From an uncultured Prevotellaceae bacterium (lineage in GTDB: Bacteria > Bacteroidota > Bacteroidia > Bacteroidales > Bacteroidaceae): 40,828 bases of DNA. The translations under genes were made by a program, and so were the position numbers. Shown in pieces: positions 8,951 to 16,318 of this stretch; the stretch's first letter is position 1, and each line of letters opens with the position of its first letter. The stretch is taken from assembly GCA_947167455.1 (NCBI GenBank), contig CAMVIB010000024.1:1-40828 (forward strand), written 5' to 3'. The notes beneath the pieces are model-generated. The model was not told where the DNA came from. It made no database searches and saw only the letters and a list, made by a program, of their open reading frames with translations.

Positions 8951-8969
8951 AGACCGCAGGATGCGGTCT
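8951..8969 (+). terminator. Small hairpin directly after ackA
   Basis: AGACCGCA (8951-8958) pairs perfectly with TGCGGTCT (8962-8969) around a GGA loop, 12 bases after the ackA stop. There is no T-run. It probably stabilises the mRNA end or works with the larger hairpin that follows. Confidence 0.5.
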
Positions 8970-8981
8970 GCCACCTATAGC

Positions 8982-9020
8982 AATGCCCCTGCCATGTCGC
9001 ACAGACGTGGCAGGGGCATT
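8982..9020. terminator. Long hairpin between convergent ackA and the LpxH-like gene
   Basis: A 17-bp stem (8982-8998 with 9004-9020, one T-G wobble) closes a GCACA loop; the arm begins AATGCCCCTGCCA. It sits between two tail-to-tail genes and is equally strong on both strands, so it can end both transcripts. Neither side has a T-run. Confidence 0.7.
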
Positions 9021-9038
9021 ACCTTGCGTGGGCGTGGC

Positions 9039-9803
9039 TCACGGCTGCGTGTCGCCCTCGATGTAGTTTTCCATCCAGAAGTGTTCGCCGTCAAAGACTC
9101 CGTAGGTGAAGTGCGATATCCAATCGCCCAGAATCAGCACACGTGCCGTGCGCGAGAGCATCAGGTCCAGCTCTATGTGCCTGTGGCCGAACACGAAATA
9201 GTTCACCGTGGGGTGTGTCTGCAGGTATGCCTTGGCAAAGCGCACCAGATGCTCCTTGTCCTCTCCGAGATAGGGCGGTACCCCCTCATGTATGTGCTTG
9301 CGCTGGCTGTTGGCGGCCCATGTCAGGCCCAGTTCCAGACCCCATCGCGGGTGTATCATGGCGAAGAGACGCTGGCACACCTTGTTGTGGAACACCGAGC
9401 GCAGGAACTTGAACTTCGGGTCGTTGTCGCCGAGGCCGTCGCCGTGTGCCAGAAAGAATACCTTGTCGGCCAGCTCTATGGTCTCGGGCTCGCGATGCAA
9501 CGTCACGCCGCACTCCTTGGCGAGGTAGTCGCCACACCAAAGGTCGTGGTTGCCTGTGAAGTAATGCACCTCCACACCCAGGTCGGTGAGCTCGCTGACC
9601 TTGCCGAGGAATCGTGTGAAGCCTTTGGGGACACACAGACGGTATTCGTGCCAGAAGTCAAACATGTCGCCTAACATATATACGGCTCCGGCTTTGTCCT
9701 TGATGCTGTCGAGAAAACGCACCAGACGGCGCTCCTGGGTGCGTGAGTGTGGGATGGCGCGGCATCCGAGATGTGCATCGGTGATGAAGTAGATTGGGCG
9801 CAT
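9039..9803 (-). CDS. UDP-2,3-diacylglucosamine hydrolase-like metallophosphoesterase (LpxH-like)
   Basis: A 254-aa protein from the ATG at 9803 (MRPIYFITDAHLG). The frame stays open 37 codons upstream, but those residues are repeat-derived and unlike the family. The metallophosphoesterase motifs appear in order: D-x-H in TDAHLG, GDMFDFWHEY, GNHDLW, AHGDGLGD and FGHRHIELD. They bind the two metal ions that hydrolyse the pyrophosphate of UDP-2,3-diacylglucosamine to lipid X in lipid A synthesis, on the inner face of the inner membrane. The family also has homologues of unclear substrate. It is last of a minus-strand run of GT2, radC, DUF59 and this gene, with 56 bases to the DUF59 gene. Confidence 0.85.
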   Translation of the reverse strand: MRPIYFITDAHLGCRAIPHSRTQERRLVRFLDSIKDKAGAVYMLGDMFDFWHEYRLCVPKGFTRFLGKVSELTDLGVEVHYFTGNHDLWCGDYLAKECGVTLHREPETIELADKVFFLAHGDGLGDNDPKFKFLRSVFHNKVCQRLFAMIHPRWGLELGLTWAANSQRKHIHEGVPPYLGEDKEHLVRFAKAYLQTHPTVNYFVFGHRHIELDLMLSRTARVLILGDWISHFTYGVFDGEHFWMENYIEGDTQP

Positions 9804-9850
9804 GTGATGTGGAATGTTAAATGTAGGATGTAGGATGTAGAATGCTGTCG
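9804..9850. repeat. Short GTAGGAT-type direct repeats before the LpxH-like gene
   Basis: The stretch contains repeated ATGTAGG/ATGTAGA units (about 7-8 bp each) between the DUF59 stop and the LpxH-like start. It explains the spurious N-terminal extension of the LpxH-like reading frame. No promoter box is visible in it. Confidence 0.5.
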
Positions 9851-9859
9851 GGCGACTCT

Positions 9860-10174
9860 CTATAGGAGTCCGAGTTCCAGCTTGGCCTCTTCGCTCATCA
9901 TGTCCTGCGTCCACTCGGGCTCGAACACGAGGTTGACGTTCACGGTCGTGAGGCCGTCGATGGCCTCAAGCTTCTGCCGCACGTCCTCGACGATGAAGTC
10001 GGCCATGGGGCATGACGGTGCCGTCATGGTCATATCCACGTCGAGGCGTGTGAGGTCGTCGCTGAGCTCTATGCGGTAGATGAGTCCGAGGTCATAGATG
10101 TTGACGGGTATCTCGGGGTCGAACACCGTCTTCAGGCGTTCTACGATGATGTCTTCCAGTTCTGTACGTGTCAT
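9860..10174 (-). CDS. DUF59 (MIP18-family) Fe-S cluster assembly protein
   Basis: A 104-aa cytoplasmic protein from the ATG at 10174 (MTRTELEDIIVERLKTVFDP). The longer frame up to 10219 lacks family similarity. Hallmarks are the DPEIPVNIYDLGLIY motif, then MTMTAPSCPMADFI with the conserved Cys expected to handle iron or a cluster, and a C-terminal FEPEWTQDMMSEEAKLELGLL segment. Family members (SufT/PaaD/MIP18) help mature Fe-S proteins. It lies between radC (89 bases upstream) and the LpxH-like gene (56 bases downstream) on the same strand. Confidence 0.9.
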   Translation of the reverse strand: MTRTELEDIIVERLKTVFDPEIPVNIYDLGLIYRIELSDDLTRLDVDMTMTAPSCPMADFIVEDVRQKLEAIDGLTTVNVNLVFEPEWTQDMMSEEAKLELGLL

Positions 10175-10264
10175 GTATCTCTGTGATGTTGTTTGCTGAT
10201 GTCTGTATTGATAGGACACACCTTAAGCCGTGAGCCTATGCCGGGCCGGCCATCCTCTTCGGCG

Positions 10265-10951
10265 TCATATCTTGCCGTTCTCGTGGTAGCTGTAGTAGTT
10301 GTGTGTCGTCACTATGACGTGATCCAGCAGGTTGAGGTTCATAATTCTTGCGGCGCTTGCCATGCGGTCGGTGAGGCGGTCGTCGGCCTGGCTGGGCTTG
10401 ATGTTGCCCGATGGGTGGTTGTGCACGAATGCAAATGTCGTTGCCCGCCGCATGATGGCTTCGCGGAATAGCAGACGTATGTCAACATTGGTCTCTGAGA
10501 TGCCACCCTTGCTGATGAGGTATGGCTTGCCTATCACGCTGTGGTCGGCACGCATGTATATGGCATAGCTCTCTTCGTGAGGCAGGTCCTGCATCGTGGG
10601 GTGCATGAGGTTGTAGATGTCTGTCCCGCTGACTATGAGGCGCTTCTGCTCGGCGGCTTCCAGGGCGCGACGTTTGCCGAGCTCGCAGGCAGCGAGGATG
10701 GTGATGGCCTTGGCAGGCCCCAGACCCTTGTAGCGCCCTGACGTGAGGTCGGCTATGCCGAGACGCCCCAGCTCCCGCAGGCTGTCGCCGCAGTCGGCCA
10801 TGAGACGTTGCATAAGCTCCACGGCTGTCTCCTCGGTGTTTCCCGAGCCGATAAGTATGGCCAGCAGCTCGGCCTTGCTGAGCGCGCCGGGACCGTTGGC
10901 ACTGAGCTTCTCGCGTGGGCGGTCGTCGAAGGGTAGGTCTTTGATGTTCAC
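10265..10951 (-). CDS. radC: RadC family DNA repair/JAB-domain protein
   Basis: A 228-aa protein of normal RadC length. The N-terminal part holds a helix-hairpin-helix-like region (RPREKLSANGPGALSKAELLAILIGSG, then LTSGRYKGLGPAKA). The C-terminal JAB/MPN metalloprotease-like domain carries FVHNHPSGNIKPSQAD, whose His-x-His and Asp would bind zinc, and ends LLDHVIVTTHNYYSYHENG. Its biochemical role is unsettled despite the historical DNA-repair name. It follows the glycosyltransferase gene by 41 bases and is probably co-transcribed with it. Confidence 0.95.
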   Translation of the reverse strand: MNIKDLPFDDRPREKLSANGPGALSKAELLAILIGSGNTEETAVELMQRLMADCGDSLRELGRLGIADLTSGRYKGLGPAKAITILAACELGKRRALEAAEQKRLIVSGTDIYNLMHPTMQDLPHEESYAIYMRADHSVIGKPYLISKGGISETNVDIRLLFREAIMRRATTFAFVHNHPSGNIKPSQADDRLTDRMASAARIMNLNLLDHVIVTTHNYYSYHENGKI

Positions 10952-10992
10952 TTGTGTGGATTGCGGATTGTGAATGTGATGGCTGAGATGTC

Positions 10993-12105
10993 TCAGCCGT
11001 AGAAGGTCTGGTTGCTGCTGAAGTCAAAGCCCTCGCCCTTCTGCCGCAGCACGAGGCGTTTCCAGGCGGCAGAGAGGAACCCGCTGCCGTAGCCTGTGAG
11101 CTGTATGAACGATGCCGGCACGGAGAGCAACCCCACGTGCAGGCTGCGGTTGCGCAGGGTGGAGTCGCACGCTATGATGATGGCATATAGCAGCAGGGGC
11201 AGCAGCGCGCACACCATCAGCGCCGCTCCGCCGTAGGCCAGGATGAGACCCATGTTACACCCCTGCTGGCAACCTGCCACAAGACCTGCCACGGTGAGCA
11301 CCGCGCCGGCGGCAAACACCAGCGCCAGCCCGGCAACACCTGTGGTGAACACCGCCGGCAGGGCATGCACCACTTTCAGCGTGCCGGGGTGCAGCAGGTG
11401 CAGGTTGATGCGCGCTATGCCCGAGTTCCTCACCTGACGGAAGAACTTCCTAAAGTCCGTGCGCCGCTTGTGCCACACCCAGGCTTGGGGGAAGAGGCGG
11501 CAGCGTGCGCCGCTCTCCACGATGCGGTAGCTGAAGTCGATGTCCTCGCCGAAGCGCATGGGGCGGAAGCCACCCAGCCGTCGCCACAGGTCGGCACGCA
11601 CGCCCATGTTGAACGAGCGCGGGTAGAAGCGGTCGAGCTTCTGCTTGCCGCCGCGTATGCCGCCCGTGGTGAAGAACGATGTCATGGCGTAGTTGATGGC
11701 CTTTTGCGTGGGCGTGAAGTCGGGATGTGCGCGGTCGGGGCCTCCGAAGGCATCGGCGGGCGCTGCCGCCAGCTCGTCGTTGATGGCCTGAAGGTAGCCA
11801 GGGGGCAGGATGACGTCGGAGTCCAGCACGATGAGCCACTCGCCCGTGGCGCGCTCGGCGCCGTAGTTGCGTGCCGGACCCGGGCCGCCGTTGGGTTTGA
11901 CGTAATACTTGATGTCAAGGTCGGCATGGCGGCGGCACACCTCCTCACACGTCACTGTCGAACCGTCCTCCACGACGATGACCTCGAACGACGGCACCCT
12001 GCCGTCGCCGTCTGTCGCAAGCACCTGTTTGCTTGCACTCGTGAGCAGCTCGTCAACCTCGTCGGGACGGTCGTAAACGGGTATTATGACAGAGTATTTT
12101 GGCAT
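10993..12105 (-). CDS. Family 2 glycosyltransferase with C-terminal membrane helices
   Basis: A 370-aa protein. The GT-A fold starts at residue 5 (SVIIPVYDRPDEVDELL), with VIVVEDGST near 43-50, the nucleotide-sugar/metal DSD at 95-97 (LIVLDSDVILP), the Asn-Met-Gly-Val acceptor-side motif near 166-169 and a catalytic ED at 187-188 (RFGEDIDFSYR). After about residue 240 come two or three hydrophobic helices that would anchor it in the inner membrane. Such enzymes add sugars to lipid-linked glycans or polysaccharides; donor and acceptor cannot be read from sequence. It begins 35 bases after the lipase stop and precedes radC. Confidence 0.88.
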   Translation of the reverse strand: MPKYSVIIPVYDRPDEVDELLTSASKQVLATDGDGRVPSFEVIVVEDGSTVTCEEVCRRHADLDIKYYVKPNGGPGPARNYGAERATGEWLIVLDSDVILPPGYLQAINDELAAAPADAFGGPDRAHPDFTPTQKAINYAMTSFFTTGGIRGGKQKLDRFYPRSFNMGVRADLWRRLGGFRPMRFGEDIDFSYRIVESGARCRLFPQAWVWHKRRTDFRKFFRQVRNSGIARINLHLLHPGTLKVVHALPAVFTTGVAGLALVFAAGAVLTVAGLVAGCQQGCNMGLILAYGGAALMVCALLPLLLYAIIIACDSTLRNRSLHVGLLSVPASFIQLTGYGSGFLSAAWKRLVLRQKGEGFDFSSNQTFYG

Positions 12106-12140
12106 ACTGTAAATGCGTTTGTGCGCATGCGCTAACCTCT

Positions 12141-13775
12141 CTATTTGTAGGTCGCCTGCATCCAGTTTATGATTTTCAGGAAGAAGGTGACGGCCGACAC
12201 CTCGTGATTGGTGATGCCGATGTCCTTGGTGATCGTGCTGCTGTATTCATCGACGAACTCCTCCGTCTTGATGCCATTCTCTTTGAGGAACCTGCTCATG
12301 ACATAGAAGTTTTCAACAGGCACCACATCGTCTTTCGTGTCGTGGAAGAGCATCACGTCGAGGTCGCTGCGCGGTGTCCATCCGCTAGTGAGGGCATCCT
12401 GGCTGAAGGCAGCCTTGAACTTCTGCGACAGCGGGCTGCTGACGTCGAGGACGGCGGCCGTGCAGAAGTCGCTCGTGCGCTTGGTCTTGATGAGTTCCTC
12501 GTCAAGGGCGATGCGCTTGTTCTGCTTGCTGAGGAACCACTTGTCGAAGTTCTTGGCCACGGGGTCCTTCAGGTAGTCGTGGATGTCGAAGCCCAGACGT
12601 AAGAAGTGGTTGTAGGCATAGAGCACGTTGCACACCGTGCTGGGCATCTCTGTCCGGCCGCTGGCGATGGCGTCGTACATCGAGTTGATGTCGTAGGGTC
12701 CGTCGCCGGCGAAGACGCGCTTCACCTTTATCTCTGGATGGCGCTCCGAGATCTCGCGCAGCACACCCATCGTGGTCTGACCTCCCTCCGAGTAGCCTGC
12801 GATGACGAAGTCATTGCCCTTCTTCACCTTCATGTTATCTATAAGCCGCTTGGCGGCGAGGTAGGCATCGAGCGAGGCGCGGCCGTTGGCACGCGAGATG
12901 CAGTAGGCCTGCGGCTCCTTCTCGGTGATGCCGAAGCCGTAGTAGTCGGGCGCCACGATGATGAAGTTGGTGAGAGCAGCCCCCGTGGGGAACTCCACGG
13001 CACCGCGCGACGGTGCCTGCGTGGTGGCATAGATGGTGAAGTGGTTGTAGAGCAAGATGCCGTTGTAGGGCTTGCCCTTTTCCATTAGCGACTTATCCAC
13101 GGTGATGGTGCCGCTGAGTGTGCAGGGCTTGCCGAAGGGGTCGGTAGAGGGATAGTTGAACACGTAGTTCATCAGGTCTGGGAAGAGCAAGAGCGGTATG
13201 CTGTCGGTGATGCAGGCTCTGGGGAGGGTCGCCTTTGCCATCCAGTCCGTGATGTGGTCGTTCCTGCTGCCATCAGCCCTCGTGAGCGTTCCTCTGTGCG
13301 ATGCATTGCTGAAGGCTATGCTGCCCTGCTGGCATTTCATGTCTATGGCTCCGATATCGACAAAGCTGCCGAACTTCGTCTCGCTGCGTGTGGGAGCCGT
13401 CTTGGCGGACGTGCCGACATTGTCGTCGGCGAGAGTGACATTTCCATCGGCATTCACCTGCCATGTAAAGGACGCATCCTTAGGACCGCCGTAAACCTCC
13501 AGCGGCTCGTTGATTTCGTCGTCAAACACGGCCAGCGCCACATAGCCCGTGTGGTCGGCTCTGATATCTACGGCTATCAGGGCTCGGCTGAAGGGCTTGC
13601 CGGCCTCCGTCACGTCAGAATACTCAAACTCCTCATACCACAGACCGCAGAGACAATCTTCAGGAATCTCCTGGTCGGGGGTGGTGGGGCTGTCGTCGCT
13701 CGACTTACAGGCTGTGAATATCGTTGTGCCGCAAATGGCGAGGATGGCGGCAAGCATCCATGTCATTGTCTTCAT
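12141..13775 (-). CDS. Lipoprotein alpha/beta-hydrolase (secretory-lipase-like)
   Basis: A 544-aa predicted lipoprotein: the signal peptide ends in a lipobox (FTAC, Cys23), then a Ser/Asp-rich spacer. Residues about 40-185 form a separate beta-rich domain (CGLWYEEFEYSD..). The catalytic alpha/beta-hydrolase part follows, with VAPDYYGFG (about 274-282), the nucleophile elbow GYSEGG (Ser329), an acid in LFHDTKDDVVP (about 485) and a His in ITNHEVSA (about 525). This arrangement is like secreted lipases/esterases of the LIP type; the substrate is unknown. The ATG at 13775 is followed by a good signal peptide. Met4 is an alternative start. The leader is an unusual array of 24-bp repeats whose last, degenerate unit overlaps the start codon. 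Confidence 0.82.
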   Translation of the reverse strand: MKTMTWMLAAILAICGTTIFTACKSSDDSPTTPDQEIPEDCLCGLWYEEFEYSDVTEAGKPFSRALIAVDIRADHTGYVALAVFDDEINEPLEVYGGPKDASFTWQVNADGNVTLADDNVGTSAKTAPTRSETKFGSFVDIGAIDMKCQQGSIAFSNASHRGTLTRADGSRNDHITDWMAKATLPRACITDSIPLLLFPDLMNYVFNYPSTDPFGKPCTLSGTITVDKSLMEKGKPYNGILLYNHFTIYATTQAPSRGAVEFPTGAALTNFIIVAPDYYGFGITEKEPQAYCISRANGRASLDAYLAAKRLIDNMKVKKGNDFVIAGYSEGGQTTMGVLREISERHPEIKVKRVFAGDGPYDINSMYDAIASGRTEMPSTVCNVLYAYNHFLRLGFDIHDYLKDPVAKNFDKWFLSKQNKRIALDEELIKTKRTSDFCTAAVLDVSSPLSQKFKAAFSQDALTSGWTPRSDLDVMLFHDTKDDVVPVENFYVMSRFLKENGIKTEEFVDEYSSTITKDIGITNHEVSAVTFFLKIINWMQATYK

Positions 13776-13782
13776 CTGTTAC

Positions 13783-13950
13783 TTGGTCATTGTCTATATC
13801 CGTTACTTGGTCGTTGTCTATATCTGTTACTTGGTCATTGTCTATATCCGTTACTTGGTCGTTGTCTATATCCGTTACTTGGTCATTGTCTATATCCGTT
13901 ACTTGGTCATTGTCTATATCCGTAACTTGGTCGTTGTCTATATCTGTAAC
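13783..13950 (-). repeat. Seven 24-bp tandem repeats in the lipase leader
   Basis: Seven units of exactly 24 bp fill the space between the minus-7 box (13970-13978) and the lipase start codon. Read on the minus strand each unit could encode VTDIDNDQ. Units differ only at three positions (GTA/GTT, ACA/ACG, AAT/AAC). An eighth, diverged copy (GTAACAGATGAAGACAATGA) contains the real start codon. Four of the seven units also carry the four-codon string ATG ACC AAG TAA. Confidence 0.9.
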
Positions 13951-13969
13951 TCGTTTCGTGTTTAGCGAT

Positions 13970-13978
13970 GCAAATATA
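13970..13978 (-). promoter_or_regulatory. Minus-7 box for the lipase gene
   Basis: TATATTTGC on the minus strand matches TAnnTTTGC. Transcription would start near 13963, giving a leader of about 190 nt made almost wholly of the 24-bp repeats. The minus-33 region has no clear TTTG. Confidence 0.6.
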
Positions 13979-14118
13979 GGCAAAATCCTTTTAAACAGCC
14001 CTGCCGCACAAGCCAGATATGACAGATTTTACATTTTTTAAACTTATTTAGCCGTTTCCACAGGTCGAGGCCTTACTGCCCTGTTACTGTCGAAGACCGA
14101 AAACGGAACCCGCAGGGG

Positions 14119-14218
14119 TGGCTCTCCTTCATTACCAAGAGGCTTCATCACCATTGCCAAGGGGCTTTACCATCATTGCCAAGGGGCTTCATCATCATCG
14201 CCAAGGGGATATGCTTGT
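14119..14218. repeat. 22-bp tandem array, CCAAGGGG type
   Basis: CCAAG(A/G)GG recurs at 14135, 14157, 14179 and 14201, exactly 22 bp apart. The units are of the form CTTCATCACCATTGCC then AAGGGG; the first is partial. The period is not a codon multiple, so this is not a coding repeat. It directly adjoins a second array with a different unit but the same period. Confidence 0.85.
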
Positions 14219-14328
14219 CCCACGAACGTGGGACAATTAGCCCACGAACATGGGACAATGAGCCCACGAACATGGGACAATGAGCCCACGAACGTGGGAC
14301 AATAGTCCCACGTTCGTGGGCTAAACGA
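14219..14328. repeat. 22-bp tandem palindromic array, CCCACGAACGTGGG type
   Basis: Five copies of the palindromic core CCCACGAACGTGGG (variants CCCACGAACATGGG and CCCACGTTCGTGGG) start at 14219, 14241, 14263, 14285 and 14307, each exactly 22 bp from the last. Cores are joined by ACAATGAG-like linkers. Each unit can form a small hairpin. Nothing in it codes for a credible protein. Confidence 0.9.
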
Positions 14329-14371
14329 AACGCCTTGACGATGATTGTATATCCCCAAGGCGTTATATATG

Positions 14372-14389
14372 ATTCTCCACGTGGAGAAT
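14372..14389. promoter_or_regulatory. 18-bp perfect palindrome
   Basis: ATTCTCCACGTGGAGAAT is a perfect inverted repeat without a spacer, between the 22-bp arrays and the carboxylesterase gene. It could be a dimeric protein binding site. No promoter box lies beside it. Confidence 0.45.
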
Positions 14390-14435
14390 AATAGGAGATA
14401 CTGTCATCCTTCCGGGTACTCCTTTTAGGTCGCTA

Positions 14436-14518
14436 CACCTTCACCAGTACAGCAGGAGGTGTTCTCTCTGCTCATGCCCTTCACAGGCACAGCATGAGGT
14501 GCTCCCCCTGCTCGTAGC
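14436..14518. repeat. Two imperfect 40-bp direct repeats downstream of the carboxylesterase gene
   Basis: The blocks TTCACCAGTACAGCAGGAGG and TTCACAGGCACAGCATGAGG start 40 bp apart (about 14440 and 14480) and are each followed by a CTG-CTC-rich half. Together with the arrays above they fill the roughly 600-bp gap between the lipase and carboxylesterase genes, in which I see no gene. Confidence 0.5.
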
Positions 14519-14586
14519 CTACTGTCTGACGGGCGAATATCGCCTTGCGGTCTTGACGGTAGTATCTTTGTGGATAGTTGAAGTGT

Positions 14587-16293
14587 TCAGAAAGCTCCGA
14601 GCTTGGTGAGGAAGTAGGTGCGCTGCCAATCGACGATCTTACGCTGGGCTTCCTTCTCAGGATGTATGTTGAACTCGTCGAAGACCATGACGTGCTTGTC
14701 CTTGATGTCGTAGAGCGGCCATTGCTTGTCCTTGCCGTCGGGCGAGAGGTCGGCAGTGAGCGATGGGTTGCCGGTCTTGGCGAACTGCACCCACATGCGT
14801 CGCATGGTCTTGGAGAATGTCTCGTCGAAGGGTCGTCCTGTGTCGCCGTCGAGCTCGGGGTGCTTGAGCAGTGGTGCGAGTGCCATACCGTGGCCGCACT
14901 TCATCATCGGGTTGGCCGACTCGACGGTGAAATAGTAAGTGTATGCCTTGCCTCCGGCCATGGTCTGGTTCTCGGACAGGCGTATGCACGGCGCGTTGAA
15001 CATGATCTGGCTGAAGAGTCGTGTATATGGCTCGTAGTCCTCGCCCTCGATGTCGTTGCAGTAGCTCTCGACGCGTGCCATCTCGTCGTGTGTGAGGGTG
15101 GCGAGTTTCCATTCCTTGCGGTCGTCGGCCCACTCGATGAATGGTTCCGGCCCTCCCATGCCCACGAGGAAGAAGTTCATCTCGTCCTTGTTGCAGCCCT
15201 GGAGGAAGGTGATGTCCTTCACGGCTCCGTGTGCGACGGCCTGCCAAGGGTCTGTCGGCAGCAGTCGTCCGTCTCTCTCGGGAGCTATGCGGAGAGGAAT
15301 GGCCTCCATGGAAGCGGCGACGAGCTGCTCGGCATCGAGTTTCTGCAGGTCGGCTACGCTGTGGCAGTCGAGCGCCTCCATGAGCTCGTCGGTGCATTCG
15401 ATGGCATCTTCCCTGGACCTGGAGAGACCCGGCGTTCCGCTCAGTGCTATGACCTTGTTGAAATACTGATGCGAGCCTTCGACAAGCGCCAGTTGTGTGA
15501 CGCATCCCCCTCCTGCCGACTCGCCCATGATGGTCACGTTGTCGGGGTCGCCGCCGAAGGCTGCAATGTTCTCGTGTACCCACTTCAGCGCCTGCATCTG
15601 GTCGAGCAGTCCCAGGTTCTGTGCGTCGGGGTAGTCCTTGCCGTCGGGCAGGTGTTGGAGGTGTAGGAATCCCAGCACTCCGAGCCTGTATGCCACGCTT
15701 ACGACGACGAGTTCGGGGTTTTCCTGTACGAAGTTGTGGAAGTCGTACATTGGATCCACTGTCCCGCCGTATGAGAATGCCCCTCCGTGGACCCACACGA
15801 TGACCGGCATGGGCTGGTCGTCGGTCTTGGCGGGTTTCCACACGTTGAGGTAGAGGCAGTCCTCGCCCTGGGGGTAGAATGATGCCACTTCCACCTCGGG
15901 CTGAGGTGCCGACTTGGCATTGTAGTAGGCCTGATAGACGCGGTCGTCCGGCTCCACGTCCACGGGAGCCTTCCATCGCAGCTTGCCCACGGGCTGTCGT
16001 CCCACGTATGGTATGCCTCTGAAGGCGATGACGTCGTCGTTCAGCTTGCCGACGAATTTGCCGTTGACACACTTCACCGCCAGCAACGAGTCATAGCTGC
16101 TGCCTTGCACGTCGGCGGCGGCAGAGCTTGCGGGCGTTATCTCCTTGTTCTCGCCGTACCACGACTGTATTACCTCCTTATACTCGGCACCCTCGCCGCC
16201 TTTGGCACTTCCGCCCTTGCAGGCTGTAAGCACAGCCCCGGCAGCACAAAGCGCCAAGATAAGTACTGCTGCAGATAAGTTCTTCTTGCTCAT
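14587..16293 (-). CDS. Type-B carboxylesterase, lipoprotein
   Basis: A 568-aa protein from the ATG at 16293, which opens a lipoprotein signal (MSKKNLSAAVLILALC.., lipobox LTAC, Cys25). The longer frame upstream is only an overlap with the preceding gene. Type-B carboxylesterase blocks follow: VNGKFVGKL and FRGIPYVG, the EDCLYLNVW signature, the oxyanion-hole HGGAF (169-173), GESAGGG with nucleophile Ser259, and a catalytic His in KCGHGMALAPLL (about 475). It should hydrolyse carboxylic esters outside the cytoplasm; the substrate is unknown. It starts 25 bases after the amidohydrolase stop, so the two form an operon. It is a paralogue of the three esterase modules at 29.7-36.9 kb. Confidence 0.9.
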   Translation of the reverse strand: MSKKNLSAAVLILALCAAGAVLTACKGGSAKGGEGAEYKEVIQSWYGENKEITPASSAAADVQGSSYDSLLAVKCVNGKFVGKLNDDVIAFRGIPYVGRQPVGKLRWKAPVDVEPDDRVYQAYYNAKSAPQPEVEVASFYPQGEDCLYLNVWKPAKTDDQPMPVIVWVHGGAFSYGGTVDPMYDFHNFVQENPELVVVSVAYRLGVLGFLHLQHLPDGKDYPDAQNLGLLDQMQALKWVHENIAAFGGDPDNVTIMGESAGGGCVTQLALVEGSHQYFNKVIALSGTPGLSRSREDAIECTDELMEALDCHSVADLQKLDAEQLVAASMEAIPLRIAPERDGRLLPTDPWQAVAHGAVKDITFLQGCNKDEMNFFLVGMGGPEPFIEWADDRKEWKLATLTHDEMARVESYCNDIEGEDYEPYTRLFSQIMFNAPCIRLSENQTMAGGKAYTYYFTVESANPMMKCGHGMALAPLLKHPELDGDTGRPFDETFSKTMRRMWVQFAKTGNPSLTADLSPDGKDKQWPLYDIKDKHVMVFDEFNIHPEKEAQRKIVDWQRTYFLTKLGAF

Positions 16294-16318
16294 TGTCGTT
16301 AGCTCGATATAATGGTTG

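Noticed and set aside
9039..9674. Plus-strand ORF of 237 codons within 8961-9674
   Set aside because: It is a shadow of the LpxH-like gene, whose metal-binding motifs are unambiguous on the other strand.
9804..9914. N-terminal extension of the LpxH-like protein to 9914
   Set aside because: The added residues come from GTAGGAT-type repeats and overlap the DUF59 gene; the family motif starts at the 9803 ATG.
13783..13950. CRISPR array in the lipase leader
   Set aside because: Repeats are directly joined 24-bp units with no spacers.
13705..13983. 92-codon minus-strand ORF made of VTDIDNDQ repeats as a real gene
   Set aside because: Its only ATG (13983) lies upstream of the expected transcription start and it runs out of frame into the lipase gene. 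Silent variation is noted as a finding, but there is not enough to call a gene.
14135..14328. CRISPR array
   Set aside because: Units of 22 bp follow one another without variable spacers, are palindromic, and no cas gene is nearby.
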